NCBI GenBank assembly: GCA_030220185.1
Contig: JASPKZ010007535.1
Location: 282,001 to 346,000 of the forward strand
DNA length: 64,000 nucleotides
Direction: 5' to 3'
Origin: Diploptera punctata
Lineage: Eukaryota > Arthropoda > Insecta > Blattodea > Blaberidae
Positions 10,303-19,789 of this stretch are shown here, one piece after another. The notes beneath the pieces are model-generated. The model was not told where the DNA came from. It did no database searches and saw nothing but the letters and a program-made list of their open reading frames with translations. Within the stretch, counting starts at the first letter, position 1. Every line of letters begins with the position of its first letter. Position numbers and translations under genes: made by a program.

Positions 10303-10492
10303 AATAGAGTATTAACATTTAAAAAAATGAAATTATAAAATAGCCCTATATTCACATTGTTTATACACTAAACACGATACAGATAGGGCCTATTACATAG
10401 CACTTTGTACAGTCCGCCTAAAGATAATGAACTTGATTATCTATACATTTAATAATCATGTTTGAACACCGTTGAGGTTAAAATTATTTCAG

Positions 10493-10990
10493 TTTTAAAA
10501 TTTGTACCTTATAAAACAGTTGTCCTCAATTATAGTAACTTCTATTATAAACGTCGCCACACTATTAAAATGTAGGCCTTTCAAAGACATGCTTCATCCT
10601 CAGGAATTCTTATGGTACTGAAATTATTTGTATATTTCATACAGATGGCTTTGGTTGTTGGGTGTGTTCTCATTTAGCAAATTTTTATTTTCTGCTTTCT
10701 TTATAATAAAACAATGTCAATAATCCACAAAGAGAACAACAGACAAAAAATCAATATCCTGGAAGAGATTGAAATTATCAAGGAAGCAGAAAATAAAATT
10801 TGTTAAATGAGAACACACCTAACAACCAAAACCCTCTGTATGAAATATACAAATAATTTCAGTGTCATAAGAATTCCTGAGGATGAAGCATGTCTTTCAA
10901 AGGCCTTGAACTTTAATAGTGTGACGACGTTTATAACAGAAGTTATTATAGTTTAGGACGGCTGTTTTATAAGGTACAAATTTTAAAATT
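10493..10990. mobile_element. Foldback FB1 (Penelope-like relic)
   Basis: Arms of about 207 bp (10493-10699 and 10782-10990) are near-perfect inverted repeats around an 82-bp centre. Arms share TTTTAAAATTTGTACCTTAT at the outer ends and CCTGAGGATGAAGCATG-TCTTTCAAAGGCC inside. The centre encodes what looks like a Penelope-like ORF C-terminus (10714-10806). An ORF end running into a repeat that is also present inverted upstream fits inverted pseudo-LTRs of a Penelope-like element. That assignment is inference. Confidence 0.7.
10714..10806 (+). pseudogene. Penelope-like ORF C-terminal stub
   Basis: 31 codons, open to a TAA: MSIIHKENNRQKINILEEIE then IIKEAENKIC. The K-x-N-I-L-E-E-x-E-I pattern followed by N-K resembles the C-terminal end of Penelope-like polymerases, as I remember the family. 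The reverse transcriptase and GIY-YIG parts are absent. It spans the FB1 loop and the start of its right arm. Confidence 0.45.
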
Positions 10991-11087
10991 GGAACATGAT
11001 GATAATAATAATAATTCAACATGTCAGAGATACAACTATATTTAATGTTATTTCATTCTATAATATTGGCATCACTACTATCTTTGT

Positions 11088-11303
11088 TTCTGGTGGCACC
11101 ATAGCCCTGGGGTCGACTCAGCCTCTAACTGAAGTGAGTACCATATGCTTGTTCTGGGGGTAAAGGCGGCCGTCACGCAGGTCTGACCACCCGGCTGACA
11201 TAAGGTGCCGATTGTCTAGAAAAAGTGGGAGCCTTATTCTACTACCCCAAGGGCCTCCCGAGGCATGTAGTGGGAACACTTTACTTTACTTTTTACTTAC
11301 TTT
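11088..11303 (+). mobile_element. SINE-4, 5' truncated, 11-bp TSD
   Basis: Begins within the GGCACCATAGCCCTGGGGTCG block (tRNA head missing) and continues through GTCTAGAAAAAGTGGGAGCC to CACTTTACTTTACTTTTTAC. Flanked by ACTATCTTTGT at 11077-11087 and 11304-11314, as expected for target-primed reverse transcription with 5' truncation. Confidence 0.93.
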
Positions 11304-11314
11304 ACTATCTTTGT

Positions 11315-11984
11315 AGGGACTAATCTACGGTGACTTTAGTATAGATTGAGCCAGCCTTCGCTCTTCTGAGCTGCTGTGCCACGGATTTATTAATTATTAT
11401 ACAAGCAGAATTTTCTGCAGGCAATTTTATGAATGTTTATTGAATTGGTAATGACATGTTCCTTGTGATGTACTTGGAAGAGAAATTTTGGTTTTGGTTG
11501 GTGTAAAAACTGACGCCACAAACTGAATTAACTGGAAGAAGTTTGCGTTGCTTGATGTTACCTGCTGGATTAATTCGGTTTGCTTATCTCACTAATTGAG
11601 TTATGAACCCTTGATCATTAGACTCTGACTTCACATATCGCATTACCAAAGCCGTTTAAATATGCTCAGTTTTTTTTTTGTTTTCTAACTTTACACCAGA
11701 GCAAGGGGAACGCATCAAAAATTCGCAATTCCTGCCTCCGAACACATCCATTCCAAGCTTACAGAAGGGATACTAAAGTGGATTAGACATACATAATGTA
11801 AACAAGTACGTACTAAGTGTCAAAAATTAAATTTTACGGCAAACACAAGAAATGTCAGTTATTAGAATATTTAATTCACAAAATACAGACTGAGTGACAA
11901 TAATTGAATTTTACAGAAAATACAGTAAAATGTATTAGAAATACCTAACATAAAAAAATATCAGCATCCGAAAACATTGGTTGT
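11315..11984. other. Unassigned stretch
   Basis: Contains loosely repeated GAGTGACAATAATTGAATTTTA-like phrases at about 11815, 11895 and again near 12580, perhaps an eroded tandem repeat. No coding frame. Confidence 0.35.
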
Positions 11985-12480
11985 TTAAAAAAGAGGCAGA
12001 ACAAGAAATGGTTTGATGAGGAATGTGCCGACATAGTAAAGAAAAGAAAGCTAGCAAAAATGAAATGGTTACACGAACCAAATGAGATAAATTTAGAGCA
12101 GTTGGGTAGTTTTAGACGGGAAACACCAGGTTAAAGAGTAAAAAGAGGGAATATTTGAGAGCGAAGATTAAAGACCTTGAAATGAATGCAAATATACCAA
12201 TATAATAAGAACAGTTAAGTCTCGTAGACTTCGATAGGCAGGACTTGTGGCACGAGTGAGGAATGAAAGACGTGCATGAAAGCTTCTTGTAGGAAAATCA
12301 GAGGGAAAACGCCCAGTTGGTAGACCAAGAATGAGGTGGGAGAATAACATATATGATTTGAGGGAAGCAGATTATACAGGGAATGATTGTAAAGCATTAG
12401 CTCAGGATAGGGATGTATGGAGAGCCTGTCAGCGCCGCCATGAACCTACGGGTTCGATAGTGCCAGTGAGTAAGTAAGTA
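11985..12480 (+). pseudogene. LINE-A copy with internal deletion
   Basis: Left part (11990-12185) encodes the endonuclease-RT linker: KKWFDEECADIVKKRKLAK, then W-LHEPNEIN and KKREYLRAKIKDLEMN in shifting frames. At about 12190 it jumps straight to the C-terminal segment IIRTVKSRRL..GLVARVRNERRA, KRPVGRPRMRWENNI and the 3' end GTTCGATAGTGCCAGTGAGTAAGTAAGTA. The whole RT domain is deleted. This copy shows that LINE-A is of the EN-linker-RT type. Confidence 0.8.
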
Positions 12481-12589
12481 ACATGAAAATACAGGGTTAG
12501 TTACAAAAATAAAATATTATGCCAGGCACAAAAAAAAAAGAATTACAATAGCTGATATAAAAAAATTAGGCTGAGTGACAAAAATTCAG

Positions 12590-12830
12590 AAGTTGGGAGG
12601 AATCGAACTGTTACCACACCCAGCGTATAGCCCTGACCTTGCGCCTTCAGATTACCATCTGTTCCGACCCATGTCTCTTGTGTAGAAGGAATTTCCAAAA
12701 CTTTGAAGCTATGGAAGTGGGTCTCTACGAATTTTTCGCATCAGAAATCACAGAGTGGATCTTCGCTGGATAATAAACCTCCTAAAAATGACTCAGAATT
12801 ATAGAATCTGAAAGTGTCTACTTTGAAGAG
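12590..12830 (+). pseudogene. Mariner transposase C-terminal relic
   Basis: Reads HPAYSPDLAPSDYHLFRPM, the classic mariner block carrying the third catalytic Asp (APSDYHLF, DD34D group). After a stop and frameshift it reads NFEAMEVGLYEFFASEITEW. The N-terminal two thirds and both TIRs are absent, so it is a fossil. Confidence 0.88.
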
Positions 12831-12985
12831 TAGTTTAATTTCTTGACAAAAACATTCCAAGTAAAGTTTTGTTTGAAAAAGATTAGGCCCTACTCATCTG
12901 AATAAGCCCGTAAACTTAGAGATGTGTGGTTTTGATCCAAGGTCAGGTTCTAATTTTTAAAATATTTTAATGCACATAAAATAAG

Positions 12986-13563
12986 TTTTTGCGCCATAGT
13001 GTGTTTTGTCGTATTTACGGCAATGGCGGCCATGATTGAAAGTTCAACTTCTACATGTCGGGTTTGCCAACCTAAATAAATATATTGTAATAAAGCAACT
13101 ATACTGTAATATTACATATTACAAAACGCGTGTGGGAAGTAAAGCCACTGCCCTTTATGTATACTACATACAATGTATATACAAAAAATATCCAAAAGGT
13201 AGTGTTAATATACATTAAATGAAATAAATCAATGCATTTTAAATGAACTGAACTTTATTTGAAACACCATAAAACCATAAATACGTACTTTCCGCCATTT
13301 ATCACTAAATTGATCACTCGGCCTCTTCTTGATTCAACTAATAAACATTTCCCACACTGTCAACGTTAGTCAATTGTTTATAATGAACTCAAATATTTCC
13401 AAAGATGTTATTATTTTACTATTGTTTATTATTTTGAAAACACCATCGCGCAAAAATAATGTACAACGCACATTTGTGAAGCGTTTTAGAGAATCTCGGA
13501 AAATAAAAACCGTGCGATTCTGTAAAAACCACTTCCCAACCTCGCATCGTAATATACTATTAC
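12986..13563 (+). repeat. Repeat T, copy 1
   Basis: About 580 bp, same strand and about 85% identical by eye to 25641-26222. Markers: TTTTGTCGTATTTACGGCAA, CCAAAAGGTAGTGTTAATAT, CTCGCATCGTAATATACTAT. It has no TIR or tail I can define. The 83-aa frame at 13329-13580 is not kept in copy 2, so it is probably non-coding. Confidence 0.8.
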
Positions 13564-14760
13564 TTTTTAACGAATTTTAACTTCAAGATTACTCAAAAAA
13601 ATATATAGTGTTAAGACGGTTTGACAGAAAGCCATACTTATATCTACTTTTCTCTTTCTTCTCAGTCCTTTACCACCAGATAGACAGACCTACACAGTAG
13701 TGCATTATACTAACTGCCGCCGAAGACAACAAAGAATATATTATACCCAGACACAAACGGAGATTTAAAGTCCCTTACTTCCCGGGAGTTGAATCCGAGC
13801 CGCCAGCATGGAAGACACGGCGATATTACAGGACAAACACATACTAAGACTACAGGGGAAGATTTGAAATCGCCAGTAAGTTGGAAATCGAATCCGGTGT
13901 GACGGAATAGAATTGTGGGACTTTACTCCATAGTTTCTCCATTTTACACTTTCGGTTATTTTTATCTACAACGCCACGGCATGGCATGACAGCAGAAGCC
14001 ATAGTTATAAAGTTATAATATTTAAACCAAATTTCAACTGACTTTTTAATAGAAAATTAGCACTTTAGATAAGGTTCAAGTGAGGCCCTGTGAAGCATTT
14101 TGCTCACATTTGCTCCCTCTCATTCTTATAATCCATGAAAAGATTTAAATAATTAAAAAAGGTATTTAAACATTAAAATTTCACGGTACAAATTGTTGTT
14201 AACTTCTTGGTAGTGGTAACATTATAGTAGACATAATAATTTAGAGGATTTGGCCTCTACGTTCATTAAAATATATCCAAGCTTCACCCTGGGGTGTTCA
14301 TTAAAATAGCACGAGCAGTGCTTACAAGGTGAACATTCTATTATCAACTTAACTCTCTCTAATAAACAAATTTACTTCCTACTCTGTTGTTAAAATAAAG
14401 TGTTAAGATTCGTTTTTCTCGTATCAGGTAAATATTTTATATTCATTCATAGTATCCTACCAAGGGCAGATGTTTCACTCAGTGTTCTATACTATTCTCT
14501 ATTTTCTACTTACATATTCTTGTCTCTGGGTCTATGTCTTAGTTTAATCTCTCCCTCCCAGGTAATTTAACATGCCTCATGTCACCTGGGTCTTACAGGG
14601 ACAGAACTTGTCAGAGATTTCAAACTCTGGATCACATAGGCCTGCATATTTTTTTGACCACACAAGGACATGGACATCCTCTCCGAATGAATGATATTCT
14701 CAATGACAGGCCCACCTGGGAGACAATAGAAACATTTAAGACAAGGCACGCCATTCACAT
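13564..14760. other. Unassigned 1.2-kb stretch
   Basis: No coding frame over 75 aa and no match to other repeats in the window. A weak tRNA-like phrase (GGAGTTGAATCCGAGCC, minus B-box like) lies near 13785. Confidence 0.35.
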
Positions 14761-14764
14761 AACA

Positions 14765-14905
14765 CATCTTAGTATATTTCTGGATTTCTTACAAGAAGTT
14801 TAATGGCCGATTTTCATACCCCATTCATACCATATGTCCTGCCCATCGCAGTCTATGAGACACTTCTTATAGAATCTGGTTTCCCATAAAGACCATGTAG
14901 CACAC
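14765..14905 (-). mobile_element. LINE-A fragment, diverged
   Basis: Reverse complement matches LINE-A around the GHVARM and YRKPDIIRT region: CATATGTCCTGCCCATCGCAGTCTATGAGAC and TTTCCCATAAAGACCATGTAG on the plus strand. Both ends missing. Confidence 0.65.
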
Positions 14906-14984
14906 TATCCTCTTGAATAGCATTTCTTTTTGTGATAATTATAATTTTGTATTTCAAAAATACAGAAATAACTGGAAATCTAAC

Positions 14985-15135
14985 ATTAGAAGAATGAGCA
15001 GAAAAGAATTCCACGTCAAATCTTAAATTACCAGCCACCAGGCAAGGATCATTGGGCAGACCCTTCGAACGTTGGATTGAGATTGTAACAGACCGCTAGG
15101 TCTATCACGTGAAAGGAAGAAGAAGAAGAAGATAA
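14985..15135 (+). mobile_element. LINE C-terminal end with (GAA)n tail
   Basis: One frame reads KRIPRQILNYQPPGKDHWAD, then a GNV.LRL stop. The R-I-P-R-Q-x-L-x-Y-x-P-x-G-K motif is a common post-RT ending in arthropod LINEs. The tail is a GAAGAAGAAGAAGAAG tract at 15116-15133. Confidence 0.6.
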
Positions 15136-15209
15136 TTCAAGTTAATTCCATGAGGACATTATATAAAGCGGCAGGCCTAAAATAACTCTGGCTTACTATC
15201 TCCCTGCCG

Positions 15210-15310
15210 GTCTCATATCCAATGTATTAATCACAGAGTTTGATCATAATGCAAGCAGTGCAGAGATGGCATGTTGGGTCTGTTAGCCGTTACAGCTTTA
15301 TTTCTAGAGG
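15210..15310 (-). mobile_element. SINE-6 fragment
   Basis: TGTATTAATCACAGAG and TTAGCCGTTACAGC correspond to 9405-9490 of the larger SINE-6 copy. Short and diverged. Confidence 0.5.
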
Positions 15311-15530
15311 CACCTCAAATAACTCAAATGTTCACTTTAAGAAGGTATGCCACAGTCGTGTAAAGTTCTCATAAGTCCCATTTATCTTGTATTCCATTCC
15401 AAAATGTAACTTTCTATTTTTTTTTTACTTCTTATCGTTTTTGCAGTTCCAAAAAAAATGGGCGACTTATCTGGTTTTTGCACGCTTTATATTAGCTTGG
15501 CCTGTATCTATCTATATATCTAACTATATA

Positions 15531-15855
15531 TGTAACGGAATTTTTCAACGCGATTTTCACCCACATATAATCATTGGATAGACTTGAAACTTTGTATACT
15601 TGTAAAGCACCCGTGACAATACAATAATTTCACATTTTTTTTCTAAAATTCTGGCCAGAATCATCAGAAAATCAAAAAAAAAAAGTGTCTTTGTATGTAT
15701 GTAACGGAATCTTTGAATACGATTTTCACCCACTTAGAAACATTGAATCGACTTGAAACTTTGTATACTTGTAAAGGACCCGTGACAATACAATAATATA
15801 ATATTTTCTTTCTAAAATTCTGCCCAGAATCATCAGAATAACAAAAAAAATAAAA
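15531..15855 (+). repeat. Two ~169-bp tandem units of TYR-FB
   Basis: Units start TGTAACGGAAT at 15531 and 15700. Shared marks: CGATTTTCACCCAC, GACTTGAAACTTTGTATACT, CCCGTGACAATACAATAAT, CCAGAATCATCAGAA. Copy 2 carries five such units, so unit number varies between copies. Confidence 0.92.
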
Positions 15856-15897
15856 CTGGTATAATAGGTTGCGGACTTGTCGACTTTTTAGTCAATC

Positions 15898-15987
15898 GTT
15901 CTAAGAGCTCAGTTGGTAGAGCGGTGAACTCTACTGGTATATAATTTCAGTAATCCATAGGTCGCTGTTTCAAATCCGGCTGGGAGG
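15898..15987 (+). pseudogene. tRNA-Tyr-like module with intron-like insert
   Basis: D arm GCTC-AGTTGGTA-GAGC is perfect (15907-15922). Anticodon-stem and T-arm text ATCCATAGGTCGCTG..TCAAATCCGGCT matches eukaryotic tRNA-Tyr, including a TGGTATATAATTTCAGTA insert at the place where tRNA-Tyr genes carry their intron. The anticodon position reads CTA instead of GTA. Acceptor strands (GTTCTAA and TGGGAGG) do not pair, so this is not a working tRNA gene. The A- and B-boxes could still serve as a pol III promoter. Confidence 0.75.
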
Positions 15988-16090
15988 ATTTTTTTAGAAG
16001 AATATTTCTTTTAGCTCATACTACAGTAGTATCGAATTTAAAAATGTTTACATTTTTGTCTTATTCTGTAAAATATTAAAACTAAAAATA

Positions 16091-16560
16091 AAAAATAAAT
16101 AATAGTTTTAAAAAACTAAAACAACACGCTTTATTAGAAAACCGAAATAAAATTAAAAATAATTTTAATTTCCAACACGCTTGGGATAAAATTAAACTGG
16201 TCAACAAAAAAATAATCTCCAACACACACAGAATAAAACTAGAGTTATCAAAAAAATAAAATCATTTTACCATCAAAAGCGTGAGGTGCTTTTTATGGTT
16301 TTTACGTTTTCTTCTTAGAGACTTTTACCAATATGTTTATTATCAAATATATTAATTGATATAGAGCACCCCATGCTTTTGATGGTAAAATTATTTTCTT
16401 TTTGTTAATAACCCTAGTTTTATTCTATATGTGTTGGATAACATTTTTTTGTTGACCAGTTCAATTTTATCCCAAGCGTGTTGGAAATTAAAATTATTTT
16501 TTATTTCGGTTTTCTAATAAAGCGTGTTGTTTTAGTTTTTTAAAACTATTATTTATTTTA
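16091..16560. repeat. Foldback arms and loop of TYR-FB copy 1
   Basis: Left arm 16091-16290 and right arm 16365-16560 are inverted repeats (..CCAACACGCTTGGGATAAAA.., ..TTTTACCATCAAAAGCGTG..). The loop 16291-16364 reads TTTTTATGGTTTTTACG to TTAATTGATATAG. Both arms carry a ~75-bp stretch (TGGTCAACAAAAAAAT to TATCA..) that both arms of copy 2 lack. Confidence 0.92.
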
Positions 16561-16865
16561 TTCCTTTTTGGACCAGGTTATCAGTTTTCTCATTGTCTAC
16601 TTTTCTCAAATGTGATGGTACCGGAATCCATCGTAGATTATTTTGTTTATCTTGATGTATTAGCTGTTTAATAGATTTTCTTTCATTTTGAAGGCGATGG
16701 TTTATATAAAACTACTGCATGATCCATTACAATTTATAATTAAAAGGAATTACAGCTTACTATTTTATAGTAGAGAAACAGACATAAATCTTTGAACCTA
16801 TTTTTTTATATTTCTTTCAGAAATATATGGAAAATGTGAGAGTAAATTTTTATATGATACATAAG
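16561..16865. other. Unassigned stretch
   Basis: Nothing recognised between TYR-FB and the next LINE. Confidence 0.4.
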
Positions 16866-16881
16866 ACTTAAACATTCCTTA

Positions 16882-17406
16882 ACTAAGTCCCTGGCACTGT
16901 CGAACCCGTAGGTTCATGGCCGCGGGGAAATAAGCTCTCCATATATCCCTATCCTGAGCTAATGTTTTCCCTGTATAATCTTCTTACCTCAAATCATTGT
17001 TAATGTTGTTTTCTCACCTCATTCTTGGTCTACCAACTGGGCGTTTCCCGTCTGGTTTTCCTACAAGAAGCTTCCATGCAAGTCTTCCATTCCCCATTCG
17101 TGCCACATGTCCTGCCCATCACAGTCTACGAGACTTAACTGTTCTTATTATATCTGGCTTCCTATAAAGATAATGTAGTTTTCACTGTTATGTAGTCTTT
17201 CCATTCACCTGTTTGTTCATCTCTCTTTTGTCCAAAAAAATTCCTAAGAACTTTATTCTCAAATACTTGTAATCTCCTTTCCTTCCTTAAACTAAGAGTC
17301 CATGTTTTGCGTCCATATAATATAACTGGTAGAATAATAGTTTTGTATATTTTCAGTTTAACGTTTTTTAAAGAAGTTGGGACGTCAAGAGTCCCTTTAA
17401 TGCATA
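16882..17406 (-). pseudogene. LINE-A, 5' truncated, TSD-flanked
   Basis: Minus strand: KLKIYKTIILPVILYGRKTW, then RRLQVFENKVLRNFFGQKRD, EQTGEWKDYI, broken GHVARM and KRPVG.PRMRWEN regions, ending GAACCTACGGGTTCGACAGTG. Target duplication ACTTAAACATYCCTTA flanks it at 16866-16881 and 17407-17422 (one mismatch). Numerous stops. Confidence 0.92.
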
Positions 17407-17422
17407 ACTTAAACATCCCTTA

Positions 17423-17830
17423 GGATCAGAAATAAATGTTAGGAAATGCTTTGTGAAATGTTGATACCAAGACACACCTGGGTCAATATTACATGAACAG
17501 GTAGTAGAAGAGGAATGTACGTAATTAGTCTCTTGTAACCGCCAATTAACGCTGCAAGCTGACTCCATGACTTGGCAACGTCGGCACAAATTACCTCATG
17601 TTTAATCTTGCCCCTCTCTTTCACCCCCGCAACCTGCTGAGATATCCAAAATATATTTTTACTCCCCTTGCCAATTAAGTGTATCCTTCACATTACAAAC
17701 TGAATTCCAGAACAACCCCGCATCTTATTTCCGATGGCTAAAACACAATATATCTAAACACTTTAATTAACAAAAATATAACCTATATGCAGGTTCATCC
17801 GGAAAATTAAGGTTCCAATATTTACCGAAG
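17423..17830. other. Unassigned stretch
   Basis: No repeat match or coding evidence. Two short overlapping minus frames have no motif. Confidence 0.4.
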
Positions 17831-18880
17831 ACCACCACTTGTGGTCTCGAGGTAGCGTGCGTGTCCTAGTCACGCAGCGGGGCCCGGGTTCGATCCCCGG
17901 TCGGGATAAGTTTCCGGTGTGAGGTTTTTTCCGGGTTTTTCCTCACCTGTAAGATATGTGTCAGGGAACTTTAAGACCCAAACGGTCCCCGAATACCATC
18001 TGCCCATCATTACCATCATATTCACCTAATTAGCTTAAGTTTAGCTTAAGGCCTCTGCTGGCGCATCATTACCATCATATTCACCTAATTAGCTTAAGTT
18101 TAGCTTAAGGCCTCTGCTGGCGCATCATTACCATCATATTCACCTAATTAGCTTAAGTTTAGCTTAAGGCCTCTGCTGGCGCATCATTACCATCATATTC
18201 ACCTAATTAGCTTAAGTTTAGCTTAAGGCCTCTGCTGGCGCATCATTACCATCATATTCACCTAATTAGCTTAAGTTTAAGCTTAAGGCCTCTGCTGGCG
18301 CATCATTACCATCATATTCACCTAATTAGCTTAAGTTTAGCTTAAGGCCTCTGCTGGCGCATCATTACCATCATATTCACCTAATTAGCTTAAGTTTAGC
18401 TTAAGGCCTCTGCTGGCGCATCATTACCATCATATTCACCTAATTAGCTTAAGTTTAGCTTAAGGCCTCTGCTGGCGCATCATTACCATCATATTCACCT
18501 AATTAGCTTAAGTTTAGCTTAAGGCCTCTGCTGGCGCATCATTACCATCATATTCACCTAATTAGCTTAAGTTTAGCTTAAGGCCTCTGCTGGCGCATCA
18601 TTACCATCATATTCACCTAATTAGCTTAAGTTTAGCTTAAGGCCTCTGCTGGCGCATCATTACCATCATATTCACCTAATTAGCTTAAGTTTAGCTTAAG
18701 GCCTCTGCTGGCGCATCATTACCATCATATTCACCTAATTAGCTTAAGTTTAGCTTAAGGCCTCTGCTGGCATTACCACCATCAACTCACGTAACCCTGC
18801 CTTCCTGGTGCCCCAACCTCAGAAGTGGGTTACAAGTACGCCATGCCAGAAATGTCGAAATGACAACCTGGGGCATTTGG
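17831..18880 (+). mobile_element. SINE-2 with internal minisatellite expansion
   Basis: tRNA-like head CTTGTGGTCTCGAGGTAGCG, B-box GGGTTCGATCCCCGG (17885-17899), GAGGTTTTTTCCGGGTTTTT and AAACGGTCCCCGAA. The middle is replaced by thirteen 59-bp units, after which the SINE resumes at 18772 (CCCTGCCTTCCTGGTGCCCC, AGAAGTGGGTTACAAGTACG, GACAACCTGGGGCATT). Confidence 0.92.
18005..18772 (+). repeat. 59-bp minisatellite, 13 units, inside SINE-2
   Basis: Units begin CATCATTACCATCATATTC at 18005, 18064, 18123, 18182, 18241, 18301, 18360, 18419, 18478, 18537, 18596, 18655 and 18714. All are essentially identical. The one at 18241 has a single inserted A (AAGTTTAAGC), making it 60 bp. The unit matches a single-copy segment of SINE-2 at about 61605-61666, so it is an amplified piece of the SINE. 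Confidence 0.98.
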
Positions 18881-19244
18881 GAAAAGATTTTAAAATATAT
18901 ATTTACAGAAGAGATAGAGTATATCAAAACAGAAACAAAAAATCCATAATCATCATCATCATCATCATCATCATCCTTGCAAAGATTAGATATTCCTATC
19001 TGTACCGTCTTCGCAGTGTTAGAATCTTCTTTTTCCCTGGCGTCCAAATTCTGTACTCCCTTCAGGGCGGTATAAATTCACACCACACCGCTGAGATTCT
19101 TTCGTTATTCATGTGTCCCAAGTGGACTTTCCACTTATTTTTATACTTTTATATTTTCTCACGTGCTGTATATATTTAACTCTTGTTAAAATTTGCATTT
19201 TGTATTAAGTCCAATATTATATATTCTTTTACCAAAAGGACGTG
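18881..19244. other. Unassigned, with short (ATC)n
   Basis: (ATC)n at 18951-18975 gives the Asp/Ile-run open frames. Nothing else recognised. Confidence 0.45.
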
Positions 19245-19462
19245 GGGCACGCCGTAGCATAGAGGTTAAGGCAATACGCAACAAGTCGTAAAGTTGAGGC
19301 TTCAAGTCCCGGTGAAGTCAAGATTTTCAAACTGACCCAAACCTTCTGCCGGCACTATGGTTTTGGGGTCGACTCAGCCTCTAATGGAAATGAGTACCGG
19401 ACGCTTGTTCTGGGGTAAAGGCGGCCGTCACGTAGAACTGATATTACTTAAAGTAATTATAG

Positions 19463-19494
<32 letters not shown>

Positions 19495-19780
19495 TAGTTT
19501 TCTTTCTTTCTTTCCCTTGAAAATTTATATTACATAGCCTATATCTATTTTGTATCATTAATCAACATGTAGATAATTCATAATTGTTATATGTATAATT
19601 TAACCTTGGTAAAGTGGAAGAGAAGACCTTACAGTCTTAACTCCAACAGGTAAAATAAATAAATAAAATAAAATAATTAAAATAAACCTGGTTAACTCAA
19701 GTACCGATTGTCTAGAAAAAATGGAAGCCTTAACCTCATGTTACCCCAAGGACCTCCTAAGGCCTCTAGTGGGATCACTT
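19245..19780 (+). mobile_element. SINE-4 interrupted by a second insert
   Basis: First half 19245-19442 (GGGGCACGCCGTAGCATAG to GGCGGCCGTCACGTAGAACTG), second half about 19686-19780 (TGGTTAACTCAAGTACCG to GGGATCACTTTACC). The SINE halves rejoin in order, so the 240 bp between them came later. Confidence 0.85.
19443..19685 (+). mobile_element. Insert in SINE-4: LINE-like 3' tail piece
   Basis: Carries (TTA)n at 19467-19491, a CTTTCTTTCTTTC run, and near its right end GAGAAGACCTTACAGTCTTA-ACTCC followed by AAATAAATAAATAAAATAAA. The hairpin-like phrase plus A-rich tetramer tail looks like a non-LTR 3' end. No clear TSD. Confidence 0.45.
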
Positions 19781-19789
19781 TACCTTATT

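Larger units (their letters stand above)
15470..16560 (+). mobile_element. TYR-FB element, copy 1
   Basis: Composite repeat of about 1.1 kb with a sister at 62185-63655. In order: CACGCTTTATATTAGCTTGG leader, degenerate TCTA-type microsatellite (15506-15530), two 169-bp tandem units from 15531, spacer ACTGGTATAATAGGTTGCGG, tRNA-Tyr-like module (15898-15987), TTTTAGCTCATACTACAGTA spacer, and a foldback with ~200-bp arms and a 74-bp loop. No protein coding. I do not recognise it as a described family. Tandem repeats plus a tetranucleotide tract recall Helitron-related non-autonomous elements, but the foldback and tRNA module do not fit that type. Confidence 0.8.

Noticed and set aside
18005..18772. 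Regular direct repeats that might suggest CRISPR
   Set aside because: Units are contiguous with no unique spacers and derive from a SINE; the DNA is eukaryotic.
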